NCBI RefSeq assembly: GCF_050624435.1
Contig: NC_134530.1
Coordinates: forward strand, 143,074,721-143,138,720
Reading direction: 5' to 3'
From: Tenrec ecaudatus
Taxonomy: Eukaryota; Chordata; Mammalia; Afrosoricida; Tenrecidae
Length of the DNA stretch: 64,000 nucleotides
The notes beneath the pieces were generated by a model. It did no database searches. It was not told the DNA's origin and saw only the letters and a list, made by a program, of their open reading frames with translations. A program made the position numbers and the translations under genes. The first letter of the stretch is position 1, and each line of letters starts with the position of its first letter. Below, one piece after another: positions 10,771 to 22,868 of the stretch.

Positions 10771-12130
10771 AGCTGGTTGACTCAAATTTTAATTTTCACA
10801 TACCCTTCCTCGATTCCTTGCTTGGGCTTTCTATTTAGCAGTGCAGGGAAATAGGGGATGGCTTAACTAATGTGTCCCAGGCCACACCCCAGGGTCAGAT
10901 GACCATGGATATGTCTTTGGTGTATGACATTTTTAGATTAAAATATTTTCAAAGGCAATGTGATACAGGCCCCCCCTCTGCACTGACTGCCTTGGATTAC
11001 ACCCTGGTAATCCTATCTGCTAACTTTATCTCAGAAAAGTAGGGCGCCCACAAATACAGTGTCTATGACTGTAACTATATACCATTCAGTGGCTTCATCC
11101 CGCTATTGTTGAGTGGCAGAAGGGAGGCATTGTGATGGGTCAAAAACCAATCCAATCCTCCCTCGAGAGCCAGATGGCTGTATTATTTATAGTCAGCCTG
11201 CGAGATGTATTCCTTCCATGTGCGTTTGTGAATCTGATGACCAGCTGTTACAAATTATTTATCTCTAAGTTATTTTAAAAGTCGGGGGTGGGGGTGGGAA
11301 ATCTGGTAAAACTGTGAGCAAATGAGTATTTGAGGAAGCTGCTTCTAGGCCTTTTACCGGTAGTCTGTGCTTGTGTTTGTCAGCCTTGTTCTGTGGAAGG
11401 TCACCACTGTCCTTTCGTCCATTCTGCTTGTTTGACCCGGCCATGAAAACATGACTTTCCGCCTCATTTGTACTGCAGCCCAGGGGTTTTTGCTGTGCTT
11501 TTGAACTTTAAGAAAAGGCTTGCCAATTGTTTTCAAATTCTCAGTGATACATTTCCAAACACATAGCTTTAAAGAAGTGTGATTAAAAAGAAATCAAAGC
11601 GCCTCATCCCTGAAACATCCCCTCCCTAAATAGTTCTACTGTGATTTCAGCAACCCCTGCCTAGAGATAACAAGGACCGAAATGTCTCAGGGAAGTAATC
11701 TACTTTTATCCAGGGACAACTCTCTCTCTTCCTTGCCTCTCTCCTCGGCTAAGAGAGGAGGGAATATTGGGTTGAAATTATTTTTAAATTAAGATAATGA
11801 CTAAAATGTCCACCCCCAAAATTCTATGCTCCTCAGAATGATATTTCCAAGTTTTTATTTTGATGAAAGTCCTCCCTTTTTACTCATTTTTACTTGTTCA
11901 ACTTTTTGTTATTTTCTGCTTTCTTCTGGGAAAAAAAAGAGGATAAATTCCCCAAATCTCTATGCGGTGGGGTTACCGATACATTTCCCCCCATTGTCAA
12001 TCATGTATTAAAAATATACTCATGGAGCATGCCTATCAGGTGCTAGGAATAAAGACCGGAGTTCAAATCCATCAAGCAGGTCCGAGAAGGGAATCTTGGA
12101 GATCTGGCTCCATGAGGATTCTCTCATTCA
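10771..12130. other. Unassigned intergenic sequence
   Basis: No gene or repeat is recognised. Minor low-complexity runs (gggggtgggggtggg near 11285) are present. Confidence 0.45.
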
Positions 12131-12135
12131 CCGCC

Positions 12136-12315
12136 ATCAAGTTGGCTCTTTCCCCTGGTGGCCTGTAGGACAGGGCAGAACCGCCCTTGGGTGGTTGAGA
12201 TTGTGACTCTACTGTAACAGTAGAGTGCCTCCTTCGTCTCCCACGGAGCAGCTGAGGGTTTAGAACTGCTGACATTGCAGGTAGCGGTCCAACACAACCA
12301 CAGGGCTCCTCTAAA
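12136..12315 (-). repeat. AfroSINE, antisense
   Basis: It runs from ccgccatcaagttggctctt to ccacagggctcc, with the middle box tgtaggacagggcagaacc. It is nearly full length. Confidence 0.85.
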
Positions 12316-12989
12316 GAGAGCAGTTAAGAAAAGCCCATGGGGCTGGGCCGCTCTACTCTGTAAGACAGATTTGCTGCACGCACACACACACCCACACACA
12401 CTCACACCCCGGTATTTATATGTATAATTTTGGTGAGATATATATACACTGGTGTTAATATGTATAATTTTGACTCTGTTTTCATTTGGTGTATTATAAA
12501 TGGTGACAGGTGCCATGAAAGGCAGGAGGCAGCGCTGAGAGAGAAAAACCTTCTGGAGGTAGGATAGGCAGCGGCTACCTCTGAGAACGTGACTCTCCGC
12601 GGGAGTCTGAATGCTGCAAGGCCAGCCATGCCCAAAGGCAGGCTGAGTGCTCAGGGGCTGAGAGGACAGACATTCCAGGGACTTGAAGACTGAAAAGAAC
12701 GTTGCATCTTGGGGAAGCTGAAAGGACCTAGTGTGGGTGGTAGCAGTGAAGACTGAAGAAATGCAGGCATGTGAGACATATATTTTGAAGCGAAAAAAAA
12801 TCAAGAGAACTTGGCAATATGCCTGTGAATGTGGGTATGGAGGAAGAAGGAATTAAGGATGGCCCCGTGGTCTGTCTTGTCTTTTCCAAGCATTTTATAA
12901 TAGGACTCACTCAAATCAATAAGAAGAACATGGCCCCAAAGGGCAAAGGACATCAAGGGTGGACAGACAAGGAAACATTCATGGCATGT
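12316..12989. other. Unassigned intergenic sequence with short CA and TA runs
   Basis: It contains a cacacacacaca-type run at about 12380-12405 and AT-rich tatata-containing sequence up to 12470. Nothing else is recognised. Confidence 0.45.
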
Positions 12990-13563
12990 GAAAATATGAG
13001 AAGATAGTAGCAACGATGAAACATACAACATTCCTGTAGTTCCTAAATGCTTCCTCCCCACCCACTATCATGATTCCAATTCTACCTTACAAATCTGGCT
13101 AGACCAGAGGATGTACACTGGTACAGATAGGAACTGGAAACACAGGGAATCCAGGGTGGAATATCCCTTCAGGACCAGTGCTGAGAGTGGCAATACTGGG
13201 AGGGCCGAGGGAGAGTGGGGTGGAAAGGGGGAACCGATTACAAGAATCTGCATGTGACCTCCTCCCTGGGGGACATACAACAGAAAAGTGGGTGAAGAAA
13301 GACGTTGGACAGGGCAAAATATGACAAAATAATAATTTATAAATTATCAAGGGTTCATGAGGGAGTGGGGAGCAGGGAGGGAGGGGAAAAATGAGGAGCT
13401 GATGCCAGCAGCCTAAGTGGAGAGCAAATGTTTTGAGAATGATGAGGGCAAAGCATGTACAAATGTGCTTTACACAACTGATGCATGTATGGATTGTGAT
13501 AAGAGTTGTATGAACCCCTAATAAAATGATTTTTTAAAAAGAAAGAGAAAATATGAGAAGATA
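12990..13563 (+). mobile_element. Young L1 3' end with perfect 17-bp target duplication
   Basis: The L1 3' UTR segment occupies 13007-13546 and ends in ataaaatgattttttaaaaa. It is flanked by identical direct repeats gaaaatatgagaagata at 12990-13006 and 13547-13563. This is the signature of L1 endonuclease-primed integration and shows the element is a 5'-truncated insertion of about 540 bp. The uncorrupted duplication implies a recent event. Confidence 0.95.
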
Positions 13564-13684
13564 ACCTCCTTCCTTGGAGCCAGACAAATGAAGACTGCGG
13601 TGAGCTGCCTTGTTCACCTATAGAAGGGGCGCATTTGATAAAGTATTGGATTAAGGAAGGGGTAGAAAACAGCCCAAACCCAAA

Positions 13685-13770
13685 CTCGCTGCCCTGAAGT
13701 CAATTCTGAACTGCTGATCTTGCAGTTACAGCCAACATGAAACTTACTCTGCCACCAGGGCTCCTTAAGG
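13685..13770 (-). repeat. AfroSINE fragment, antisense
   Basis: Only the head half remains, ending ctgccaccagggctcctt. Confidence 0.7.
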
Positions 13771-14064
13771 GCGTAGAAAGACAGGCATTAGTAGATGTCA
13801 ATAAACTAGTTGCTTTTAGGTACAGCCAGCTGGCTTCAACGAGTACCAACACCATGCGGCGCTGGAATGGTGCCATGGGATTTTCGAAGCTGGAATCTGT
13901 ACAGAAAGACACTGGCAGTCTCTCCCCTCGAGCCACTGGGTGGGTTTTTTAGTTCTGTTTTTTCAGTTTTGAGGTTCATTTCCTTTATTCATTCTCAAAA
14001 AAATCTACTGATACAGATTTACCACAAATGCTACTTACCACACTATTGTAACTAAAACGCAGGA

Positions 14065-14600
14065 AAGACTCCAAACACTACGCGTGCGTTCGTGATTACC
14101 GTGGCGCCCATCACAATCTCCAAAATGTGAAACAGCCCAACTGCCCCTCGGCTAATGGGTGGGTAAGGAAACTGGTACATGCATTCGGGAAACATTGTCC
14201 AGGCGCCAAAAGGCATGAAGTCGGGCATGGAAGAGACCCCAGAGCATTGTGCTGAAGGAAAGAAGCCAGACACAAAGGTTACATGTTGTGTGACTCCTTT
14301 TCTATACAAGATTCCAGGAGATACATGCATAGAGGCAGAATGCAAAGCTATAGATGGAACCTCCTTGAGTCCAGACAGATTTGAAGAAACAAGTGGAATA
14401 AGTGAAAAACGTGTTGCTCTGAGAGATTAGCCGCACTCTCTTGACTGGGGAGGGGGGGGGAATAAAGCCCAAAGGTTGGGAGCAGAGTTTCCCAAGCAAG
14501 AATGTGAACTTGGTAGCACTACCTCTCAAATTAAAAAAAAAGAAAAGGGGTGGGGGAGGGGCAAAAATAAATAAGAACTTTCCAAAGGAAATCTCAGAAG
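14065..14600 (+). mobile_element. Old L1 3' region, sense
   Basis: Recognisable late ORF2/3' UTR phrases of ancient mammalian L1 are present (cccaactgcccctcggctaatgg, ggaaagaagccagacacaaa, tgtgactccttttctataca). An A-rich stretch follows at about 14530-14550. It is diverged and lacks the young-L1 tail. Confidence 0.65.
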
Positions 14601-14684
14601 CAGACCTCAAAATGCAAGGAAAACAGTCTGTTTCATTTGAAATCTAAAATGAATCAATACATGCATCTAGCTAAGATGTAGGGG

Positions 14685-14760
14685 TGCTCAATTCATGCCG
14701 GGCACTGCTCTAAGTACTTACCATGTGTCAGGATGAGCTCGGAGCCCTGGCTGATCTCAA
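14685..14760 (-). repeat. MIR fragment, antisense
   Basis: The motif ccgggcactgctctaagtac followed by atgtgtcagg matches the inverted MIR 3' half. Confidence 0.6.
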
Positions 14761-14811
14761 GGTTAAATGCATGAACATGTGTAAAGTGTGCTGGACGCTG
14801 CCTGGGATGCT

Positions 14812-15125
14812 GTGGTGGCACTGGGTGCCATGAAGTTGGCGCTGACCCCATGATGACAGAATGAAACTCTACCAGATCCCGCACCATCCCCGCATTGCTG
14901 CAGCCAGTGTCCATCCATCTCGTTGAGGGTCTTCCTCTTTTTCATTGACCCTCTACTGAACCAAGCATGATGTCTGTTTCCCCCTTAGGCACCGATCCCT
15001 CTGAAAACATGCCCAACGTGTGCGAGATGATCTCTCAGGAGTCTCACTTCTAAGTAGCATCTGGCTGTACTTCTTCCGAGACAGGTTCGTCTGTTCTTCA
15101 GGCAGTCCATAGTTGTGGGGCAGTG
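14812..15125 (-). mobile_element. RTE LINE 3' end, antisense
   Basis: It starts at the inverted RTE terminus (ggcactgggtgccatgaag), continues through gcagccagtgtccatccatc and ctgaaccaagcatgatgtct, and ends in C-terminal coding sequence (ttcttcaggcagtccatag). It is 5'-truncated. Confidence 0.75.
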
Positions 15126-15199
15126 ATGAACTTGACATGACTCTCTTGGCCCTCGTCTTTGTAACTTCCACCAAACTAATGGGTGGGACCATGCAGGTT

Positions 15200-15911
15200 G
15201 GGTGTAGTTCCTCTTTTCCTGATGAGTTTGGGTAAGAGAAGGCGGGGGAAGATGTTGGTAGGATGATCTGATTCAGTTGTGAATGGTTGTTAATGGGTTA
15301 ATTGTGCTTGTAAAAACTTGGAGTTCTACTGTGGGATTGATCACTTTTACCATCCTGCTGGATATAAAATGAGCCATCTCTGAAGTAAGAAACAGGTATG
15401 GAATCTCATGACCATTAAGAAAGAAGAGCCAGGAGTTGAGAGTGTCCTTTGCACCCCCAAATCACTGAGCCTTCTGAATCCAGGAGACAGAGAATGGTGA
15501 CACCAGGAACGTCATGAAGAAGTGGTGCCAGCGGAGGCAGCAGCCCCAAGAGCACAAGAAAGAGTGACGGATTTCTCAGCTTTAGCTAATGGAGTGAAAG
15601 GCTGAATGCCTTTGGGCAGGAGGCTTGCTTGGGGAGCAGGGTTATTCCGCACATATAATCAAGGTTGCTAGATATGATGACACATTGAGCTAGAGCCAAG
15701 TGCTTTCAGACTGCGCTTACTTTCAGGGTAGTGTGCCCTTTCAGTATTTAACAGCCTAAAAGACCGTGTGACAGCCTGAGCAGGACAGAGGACAAAGGGC
15801 CAGATGGCTGAGAAGTATGCTATGGCAGTGGCTGAGAAGAGGTGCTATTGACCAAAGAACTGTACCCTGAGCATTTCTGATTCTGAACTGGAACTTGTTA
15901 AAAAACAAAAA
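15200..15911. other. Unassigned intergenic sequence
   Basis: No gene or repeat family is recognised, apart from an A-rich run (aaaaaacaaaaaacaaac) at the right edge that is the tail of the following SINE. Confidence 0.45.
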
Positions 15912-16097
15912 ACAAACTCAGTGCAATTGAGTCACTACTGATTCATAGTGACCCTGTAGGACAGGGTCGATCTGCCCTGTGAGTTTCCCAGACTGTAGAA
16001 AGGCCTGCCATTTTCCCTCGGAGCCACTGGTGGCTTCCACCTGCCCACTTCATGAACTGCAGCCCAAGGTGAAATCACTAAGCCACCAGGGCTCCTT
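15912..16097 (-). repeat. AfroSINE, antisense
   Basis: It is full length or nearly so: aactcagtgcaattgagtca, then gtaggacagggtcgatctgc, then agccaccagggctcctt. Confidence 0.88.
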
Positions 16098-16329
16098 AAA
16101 ACTTATTAAACTCAATCATAAACCCCATAATTTGAGTATTGTCTGTGCGTTCTGTGAGAACATTGCAAGTGGACAGTAGAGAAATGCAGGGTGCTGGGGA
16201 AGGGGCAGTTGGTGTCAGAACCGGTAAGAAAGTTGGAGGATGGAGGCATGTTTGATCTCAGCCTCATAGGAATTGGCCTTGGGCTGATGCTCAGTTTGAC
16301 TGTCCTCTCTCTTTCTGAAGTCCAAGGAG

Positions 16330-17540
16330 GTCAGACACTAGCACTATGCCATTCTTCCTATAGTACATTCAGGACTTCCCACCAGTACAAGGACTCAAAG
16401 GCATCAATTCTTCTTTATTCTTCTGTGTTCGCTGCCAGGCTTTCAAACAAATATGGGGCATTTAAAAATACCCTGGCTTGAGTCAGGTGTGCCTTAATCC
16501 TCAGAGCAATATCTTTGCTCTGTGACCCTTTAAACAGGTCATGTGCCGCAGATTGGTTTAATGCAATCCATCATTTGATTTCCTGACTGCTGCTTCTGCG
16601 AGCATGGATTATGGATGCAAATAAAGTGAAACCCATAACAACGTCGACTTTTTTTCAGTTTATCAAGATGCTGTTCGTTGATCCAGTTGTGAGGATTTTC
16701 ATTTTCTTTACAGTGAGGTGTGAATCATACTGAAGGATATAGTCTTTCATCTTCATCAATAAGTGCTTCAATCCATTTTCGCTTTCCACAAGTAAGGATC
16801 TGTAACTTGTATCACAGGTTGTTAATGAGCCTTCCTCTATCCCTGGTGCCATGTTCTTCTTCATAGAGTCCAGGTTCTCAGATGATCTGTCCTGAATACA
16901 TATTGAATAAATATGATGAAAGACTAGAACCCTGATACACAGCTTTTTAGATTTTAAACCATTTGGTATCCCCTCATTCTGATTGAGTGATTTCTCATTG
17001 TTCAAAATGTTATCCATAGTTTTTTATGATCCCTACAGTTAAATACCTTTGTATAGTCAATAAAACACAAACACAACACAATTAAACATCTTTCTGGTAT
17101 CCTCTACTTTCAGTCACTATCTATCTGTTATCAACAACGAGATCCCTCATGGCAAGTCTTCTGAATCCAGCTTGAATTTCTGGCAGCTCGCTGTTGATGT
17201 ACGACTACAACCTTTTAAAAATGACCTTCAGCAAAATTTTACTTGTACGTGATCTTAATGATATTGACTGTTTTCACACTTTGATGGGTCACCTTCCTTT
17301 GGACTGGTACAAACATGCATCTCTTCCATGTGACTGGCTAGATACTCATCTCCCAAGTGTCTTGGTCTAGATGAGTGAATTCTCCCAGTGGTGCATCACT
17401 TTTTTGAAACATTTCCATTGGTGTTCCATCGATTCCTGAAGCCTTGTTTTTCAGGTTTGAAAGTGCCTTCATTTTCAATGTCTTCAATGCAGCTTGGATT
17501 CCTTCTTTCGATACCATTGGTTCTTAATCTGACAGAGCAT
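16330..17540 (-). mobile_element. RTE LINE fragment, antisense (reverse transcriptase region)
   Basis: The minus-strand frame at 16655-17017 reads KNMAPGIEEGSLTTCDTSY and ENGLKHLLMKMKDYILQY, corresponding to the RT region around the YADD box; the box itself is degraded here (TSYRSL). Further right the inverted palm region is recognisable (ccattggtgttccatcgatt, complement of the codons for a PGIDG-type motif). Many stops are present. The 3' tail is missing. Confidence 0.8.
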
Positions 17541-17559
17541 CCTGAAATGAAAAGTAATT

Positions 17560-17660
17560 ATTAAATACTGTTTTGCTATTACCTTTTTTCAATTTATCAT
17601 TTAATGTTCACAAAAATCTTATGAAGTAGGTACTAATACCCTCATTTTACAGTATCTTAA
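17560..17660 (-). repeat. MIR fragment, antisense
   Basis: The text cttatgaagtaggtactaat followed by accctcattttacag is the inverted MIR centre. Confidence 0.65.
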
Positions 17661-17916
17661 GTTTGTTCTTCTAGAGCCTGTGACAGGGATTATTGGGGGA
17701 CGATTTTTCTACAAGAACCTGTAAGGGATGGAGTGAAGCAATGGGAACAGGAAAGATCTGAGCAAGAACATATCTTAGGAAATGTTAGCCTTGATCTCCT
17801 CTATTAAAGGAGGGTTCTAGACCTAGAGCATAAATAACATCATAGAATTAGCCCCCACTTTAAATCAGATGCTGAATAGGAATTGGATTTTTGGGCAGTA
17901 AGATGGATATTAGGAT

Positions 17917-18775
17917 GGACTATCACCTGCCTGTCAATTTATCATCCTGATGGCTTGGTTGCTGTGATGCTAGACGCTATATTACTGGCATTTCAAACAC
18001 CAACAGGATCACTGTGCTAGTCAGGGCAGACTAGAGAAACAAATCCATGGGCACACATATGTATAAGAAAGAGATTTACATACAAGAGCACTGAACATTG
18101 AGAAAACATCCCAGCCCAGTCCAGATCAAGTCCATAAGTCCAATATTAGCCCATATTTCTGATATCAATCTATAAAGTCCTCTTCAGACTCACAAAACAC
18201 ATACAATGATGCTGAATGCAGAAGATCACAGGCCACTGGTTAGAAACTCTCTGGATCCAGTGTCATTGGAAACATCTCAGCGCTGGCAGAGGTCTCACTG
18301 TGGCTTCTCCAGCTTCCAAGGCCTGGTTGCATCCATGTGGCTTGTCTTCTGCATGTCTCCCAGAGAGTACCAGAGACAGAGTGTGTGTGTCTTCCACCTC
18401 CAAGGAGGAAGTACCAGATTTCCCAGAATTCTCAGAAGGCCATGCCCATACAGAAGTCTCATTGGCTATCTCCAGATTAACAGCCTAGACTCCACCCCTA
18501 CACTCTTAATCCTTAAATCGACACCAGATTAGGTGACTGCCACAATCACCAATTTCTGAGAGCATCCAGACAGAGGCAGACTAGGAAGAAAGGTCTGGCC
18601 ATCTACTTCCAAAAACTAGCCATCAGAGACCCTAAAGATCACAACAGAAGATTGTATAACTAACTTACTTTAGATATGTCTTTGCAGGAGATCAATTGCT
18701 AGAAGGGGCCTCATGTTTGGTGAAGTAGAACGCCAACAAGGGTGAAGAACCATAGCCATCATGATGGACTTAACA
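17917..18775 (+). mobile_element. RTE LINE 5' UTR fragment, interrupted by an LTR
   Basis: The 5' UTR type sequence (cacctgcctgtcaatttatc, ggcatttcaaacaccaacag) runs to 18012 and resumes at 18550 (gacagaggcagactaggaag, gccatctacttccaaaaact). Comparable RTE 5' pieces occur at 6963, 30325 and 56690. The LTR at 18013-18544 splits it. Confidence 0.75.
18008..18549 (-). mobile_element. Solo LTR fossil with perfect 5-bp target duplication, class III-like
   Basis: The LTR spans 18013-18544 (532 bp), begins tgtgctagtcag and ends actgccaca on the plus strand. It is bounded by atcac at 18008-18012 and 18545-18549. TG...CA ends with a 5-bp duplication fit an ERVL/MaLR-type LTR. It is a solo LTR with no internal region. 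It is younger than the RTE it disrupts and belongs to an afrotherian-age or younger family, since about seven similar copies occur in this window. Confidence 0.85.
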
Positions 18776-18971
18776 TGCTGATGATGGGGAGGATAATGCC
18801 GCCCAGGCAATGTGTCCTTCTGCAGACGAGAGGCAGGAAGAACTGTGAACCCTCATAACTAATCTCACAGCAGCTTGGATGTGCATCCTGGCCGATAAGG
18901 AGCATCTGACCAAGTCCGCACCGCAGCTAGTAAATGGCCAAGTTAGTCTTCTCAGGGCTACGCCTTGAACC

Positions 18972-19182
18972 TCTCCCAGGAGACGCTCGTGGCACAGTGG
19001 CAACCCTGGGCTGCGACCAGCAAAGTCAGCAGTTCGGAACAACCAGAGGCTCCACGGAAGAAAGAAGGGCTTCCTAATCCGTGAAGAGTAACAGCTTGGG
19101 AAATTCGCAGAGGTAGTTCTACCCTGTTTTGAAGGGTAGCTATGAGTCCACGTTGACTATGGCAGTGAGTTTGGTTTTCAGT
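18972..19182 (+). repeat. AfroSINE, sense
   Basis: It is full length, from ggagacgctcgtggcacagt to ggcagtgagtttggttttc. Confidence 0.85.
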
Positions 19183-19204
19183 TATGAATACTAACTCTTA
19201 AAAA

Positions 19205-19359
19205 AACAACAGGGCGGAGTGAAGACCCAATGCCCACCTGTAGACAACTGGATATCCCCTCACAGAAGGGTCACAACGAAGGGACGAGCCAGCCAGGGTG
19301 CAGTATAGCACCAATGAAACACACAACTTTCCTCTAGTTCTTTAATGCTCCCCCCCCCT

Positions 19360-19397
<38 letters not shown>

Positions 19398-19855
19398 TCA
19401 TGACACCAATTCTACCTTACAAATATGGCTAGACCAGAGCATGTACACTGGTACACACAGAATCCAGGACAGATAAACCCCTCAGGTACAATAATGGGGG
19501 TAGCAATACCATAAGGGTAGGGGAAAGTGGGGGGAGAATGGGGAAAACTGATCACAATGATTGACATGTAACCACCCACCCTCCTCAGGGTGATGAACAA
19601 CAGAAACATGGGTGAAGGGAGACAGAAAATGGTGTAAGATATTAAAATAATAATAACTTATAATTTATCAAGGGTTCATGAGTGTAGGAGGTTGAGAGAG
19701 GGAGAAAAAATGAGGAGCTGATACCAAGGGCTCAAATGGAAAGAAAATATTTTTTAAATGATGATGGCAACATACGTACAAACGTGCTTGATACAAGGGA
19801 TGTATGGATTGTTGTAAGAGCTGTAAGAGTCCCCAATAAAGTGATTTTTTAAAAT
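19205..19855 (+). mobile_element. L1 3' end, 5'-truncated
   Basis: It has the same 3' UTR as the copies at 5425 and 45240, with an internal CA microsatellite at about 19363-19395 and the terminal ccaataaagtgattttttaa. It is slightly more diverged than the copy at 13007. Confidence 0.85.
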
Positions 19856-19904
19856 GAAAATAGTAATAAAAAATGTATGTGCCTGGCATAGCCACAACCA
19901 CCAT

Positions 19905-20043
19905 AACCACCAGGACTAAATTGATTCTGACTCATTACAGGAGCAGACAGCCTCATCTTTAAACCTCAGAGCAGCTGGTGGACTTGAACTACCAACCTTG
20001 CAAGTAGTAGTCCAATGTTTATCTAACCGGGCCACCAGGGCCA
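19905..20043 (-). repeat. AfroSINE, antisense, partial
   Basis: It covers the inverted body and head (gacttgaactaccaaccttg, then ccgggccaccaggg). The middle segment with the gtaggacaggg box is missing. Confidence 0.75.
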
Positions 20044-20074
20044 GGACCAGAGTTAGTAGTAAATACTTAGTACT

Positions 20075-20850
20075 TGAAGATTTTAAAAAAACTTTTATTA
20101 GAGGTTCATACAACTCTTATCACAATCCATACATATACATACATCAATTGTATAAAGCACATCTGTACATTCTTTGCCCTAATCATTTTCTTTTTCTTTT
20201 TTTTATTTACATTTTATTAGGGACTCATACATCTCTTATCACAATCCATACATATACATACATCAATTGTATAAAGCACATCCATACATTCTTTGCCCTA
20301 ATCATTTTCAAAGCATTTTCTCTACACTTAAGCCCTTTGCATCAGGTCCTCTTTTTTTCCCCCTCCCTCCCTGCTCCCCCCTCCCTCATGAGCCCTTGAT
20401 AATTTATAGATTGTTATTTTGTCATATCTTGCCCTATCCGGAGTCTCCCTTCCCCACCTTCTCTGCCGTCCCTCTCCCAGGGAGGAGGTCACATGTGGAT
20501 CCTTTTAATCAGTTCCCCCTTTCCAACCCACTCACCCTCCACTCTCCCAACATCGCCCCTCACACCCCTGGTCCTGAAGGTATTGTCCACCCTGGATTCC
20601 CTGTGCCTCCAGCCCTCATATGTACCAGTGTACAACCTCTGCCCTATCCAGCCCTGCAAGGTAGAATTTGGATCATGGTAGTTGGGGGGAGGAAGCATCC
20701 AGGATCTGGGGGAAAGCTGTGTTCTTCATCGGTACTACATCGCACCCTGACTGACCCATCTCCTCTCCTAAACCCCTCTATGAGGGGATCTCCAGTGGCC
20801 GACAAATGGGCCTTGGGTCTCCACTCTGCATTTCCCCCTTCATTCACTAT

Positions 20851-20918
<68 letters not shown>

Positions 20919-22335
20919 GTGTATATATATATATATATATTCTTTTCTTTTTTTGTTGTTGCATGATGCCTTATACCTGGTCCCTTTGGCACCTCGTGAT
21001 CGCACAGACTGGTGTGCTTCTTCCATGTGGGCTTTATTGCTTCTGAGCTAGATGGCTGCTTGTTTGCCTTCAAGCCTTTAAGACCCCAGACACTATCTCT
21101 TTCGATAGCCGGGCACCATCAGCTTTCTTCGCCACATTTGCTTATGCACCCATTTGTCTTCGGCGATCGTATCATGGAGGTGTGCAGCCAATGATATGAT
21201 GATTTTTTGTTCTTTGATGCCTGATAACTGATCCCTTCAGGACCACGCGATCACACAGGCTGGTGTGTACTTCCATGTGGGCTTTGTTGCTTCTGAGCTA
21301 GATGGCCGCTTGTTTATCTTCAAGCCTTTAAGACCCCAGACGCTATCTCTTTTGATAGCCAGGCACCATTAGCTTTCTTCACCACATTTACTTGTTCACC
21401 CGCTTTGGCTTCAGCAGTTGTGTCGGGAGGGTGAGCATCATAGAATGCCAATTTAATAGGAGAATGTATTCATGCATTGAGGGAGTGCTTGAATAGAGGC
21501 CCAAGGTAACTTCTGCCACCTTAATACTAACCCTATAAATATAGACACATAGATCTATTTCCCCATCCTCATATATATATTTGAATGTACATGTCTTTGT
21601 CTAGACCTCCATAAATGCCCCTTGACTCCTAGCTCTTTCCTCCATCTCCCTTGACTTTCCTCCTGCCCTACTACCATGCTCCGTCCCCACCTGGGCTACA
21701 GCTATACCTCTTCTCTATGCAACCTTACCCTTGATCATTCTCCACCAGGTCTGCCACTCCCCCCTCACTACCGAGAGTTTTGGGTCTCATGTTGTTCCCT
21801 TGTCCCTGTGTTTGTTAACACCACTTCCTTACCCCCCTACCTCCCCCAACCCCAAGTCCCCCCGGAACTGTTGTTCCCATTGTTTTTCCTCCAGATAGTT
21901 CATCCAGTCTGTCCTATTCAGACAGACCTGTGGAGACACTAACATGCATGAAAACAAGACAGAGGAAAACAAAGCAACAGTATACAACCAGGTAACAAAA
22001 CAACAAAAACAAACCACTGACAAAGAACAAAACAAAACACTTCACGAAATAAAAGCTTGTAGTTAGTTCAAGGATCTTTGTTGGCCCTTAGGAGTGTTTT
22101 CCAGTCCAGTCTGTTGGGGCACCACGCCCTGGCCCCAAAGTCCACTTTCAGCATTCCCTGAGGACCTTGCCACTCCATTCCCTTGCTGTTCCGCTGCACT
22201 CCCCCAGTGCTTTGCCTCGGTGTGGTGGGATGAGGTCAGGTGCAATTCCCACACTGTGTCTCCAGTGCTGTCCCCTGTATTGCCCTTAGTCACTGAGGGG
22301 CATCATGTCTCATAGTGGGGCCAGCTGAAGATTTT
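20075..22335 (-). mobile_element. Long L1 3' UTR, antisense, with doubled tail and 10-bp target duplication
   Basis: The element body is 20085-22325, flanked by tgaagatttt at 20075-20084 and 22326-22335. From the left it shows an inverted poly(A) and 3' terminus at about 20085-20185, then a second poly(T) run and the same terminus again at about 20200-20310. It continues through a long 3' UTR (inverted gaggtcacatgtggatcc, tggtgtgcttcttccatgtg) to 22325. A TA microsatellite at about 20851-20944 lies inside. No ORF2 coding sequence is seen, so the insertion is truncated in a very long 3' UTR. Confidence 0.8.
20851..20944. repeat. (TA)n microsatellite
   Basis: About 90 bp of almost pure TA, with one ttatgtg interruption, lies inside the L1 3' UTR. 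It is expected to be unstable and length-polymorphic. Confidence 0.95.
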
Positions 22336-22868
22336 GTATACTGAAATTTTCAATAGGAAAATAGGTGAAGAACAAAGGCCATCATTTTACAATGGAATTC
22401 CATGTTACCCCAGTGAACACACTCATAGGAAATTTAGTCTCACAAGTATTCAAATGAATCCAAACTGAGACAAGAACACCTTCTTTGACTGTCTCCCCCC
22501 TTTGCATATCAGATTTCCTGTCGTTAGAAGGATGACAATGTCCACTGTTGGCAAGGAAGGCTGTGGGGAAATTAGTTTTTGCATGTGCTGTTATTGATAT
22601 AGTCATTATCAAGAGAAGTTCTGTGATATATTTTAAAACATCAGTATCTCTTGACCATACAATTGAATTTTTATGACATTATCCTACATAAATGATCAGA
22701 CAAGTATCCAAAAATAAATGTACCAGGATGTTCATCACACAATGATTTCCAATTCTCAAACATTGACATCAATTTACATGTCCATAGGATTCATGAAAGA
22801 ATTCTTCTCTCTGTACATGTAACTTCATACAATGGATATAAGCATTAAAATTAATGACTTTAATACCC

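Noticed and set aside
12124-12804. 226-codon minus-strand frame
   Set aside because: It passes through an AfroSINE and a CA run, with no recognisable domain.
20851-20944. CRISPR-like or structured array at the TA tract
   Set aside because: It is a simple dinucleotide microsatellite, with no spacers, in a mammalian L1.
20267-21046. 259-codon plus-strand open frame
   Set aside because: It runs antisense through an L1 3' UTR and a TA microsatellite (Ile-Tyr repeats); no coding evidence.
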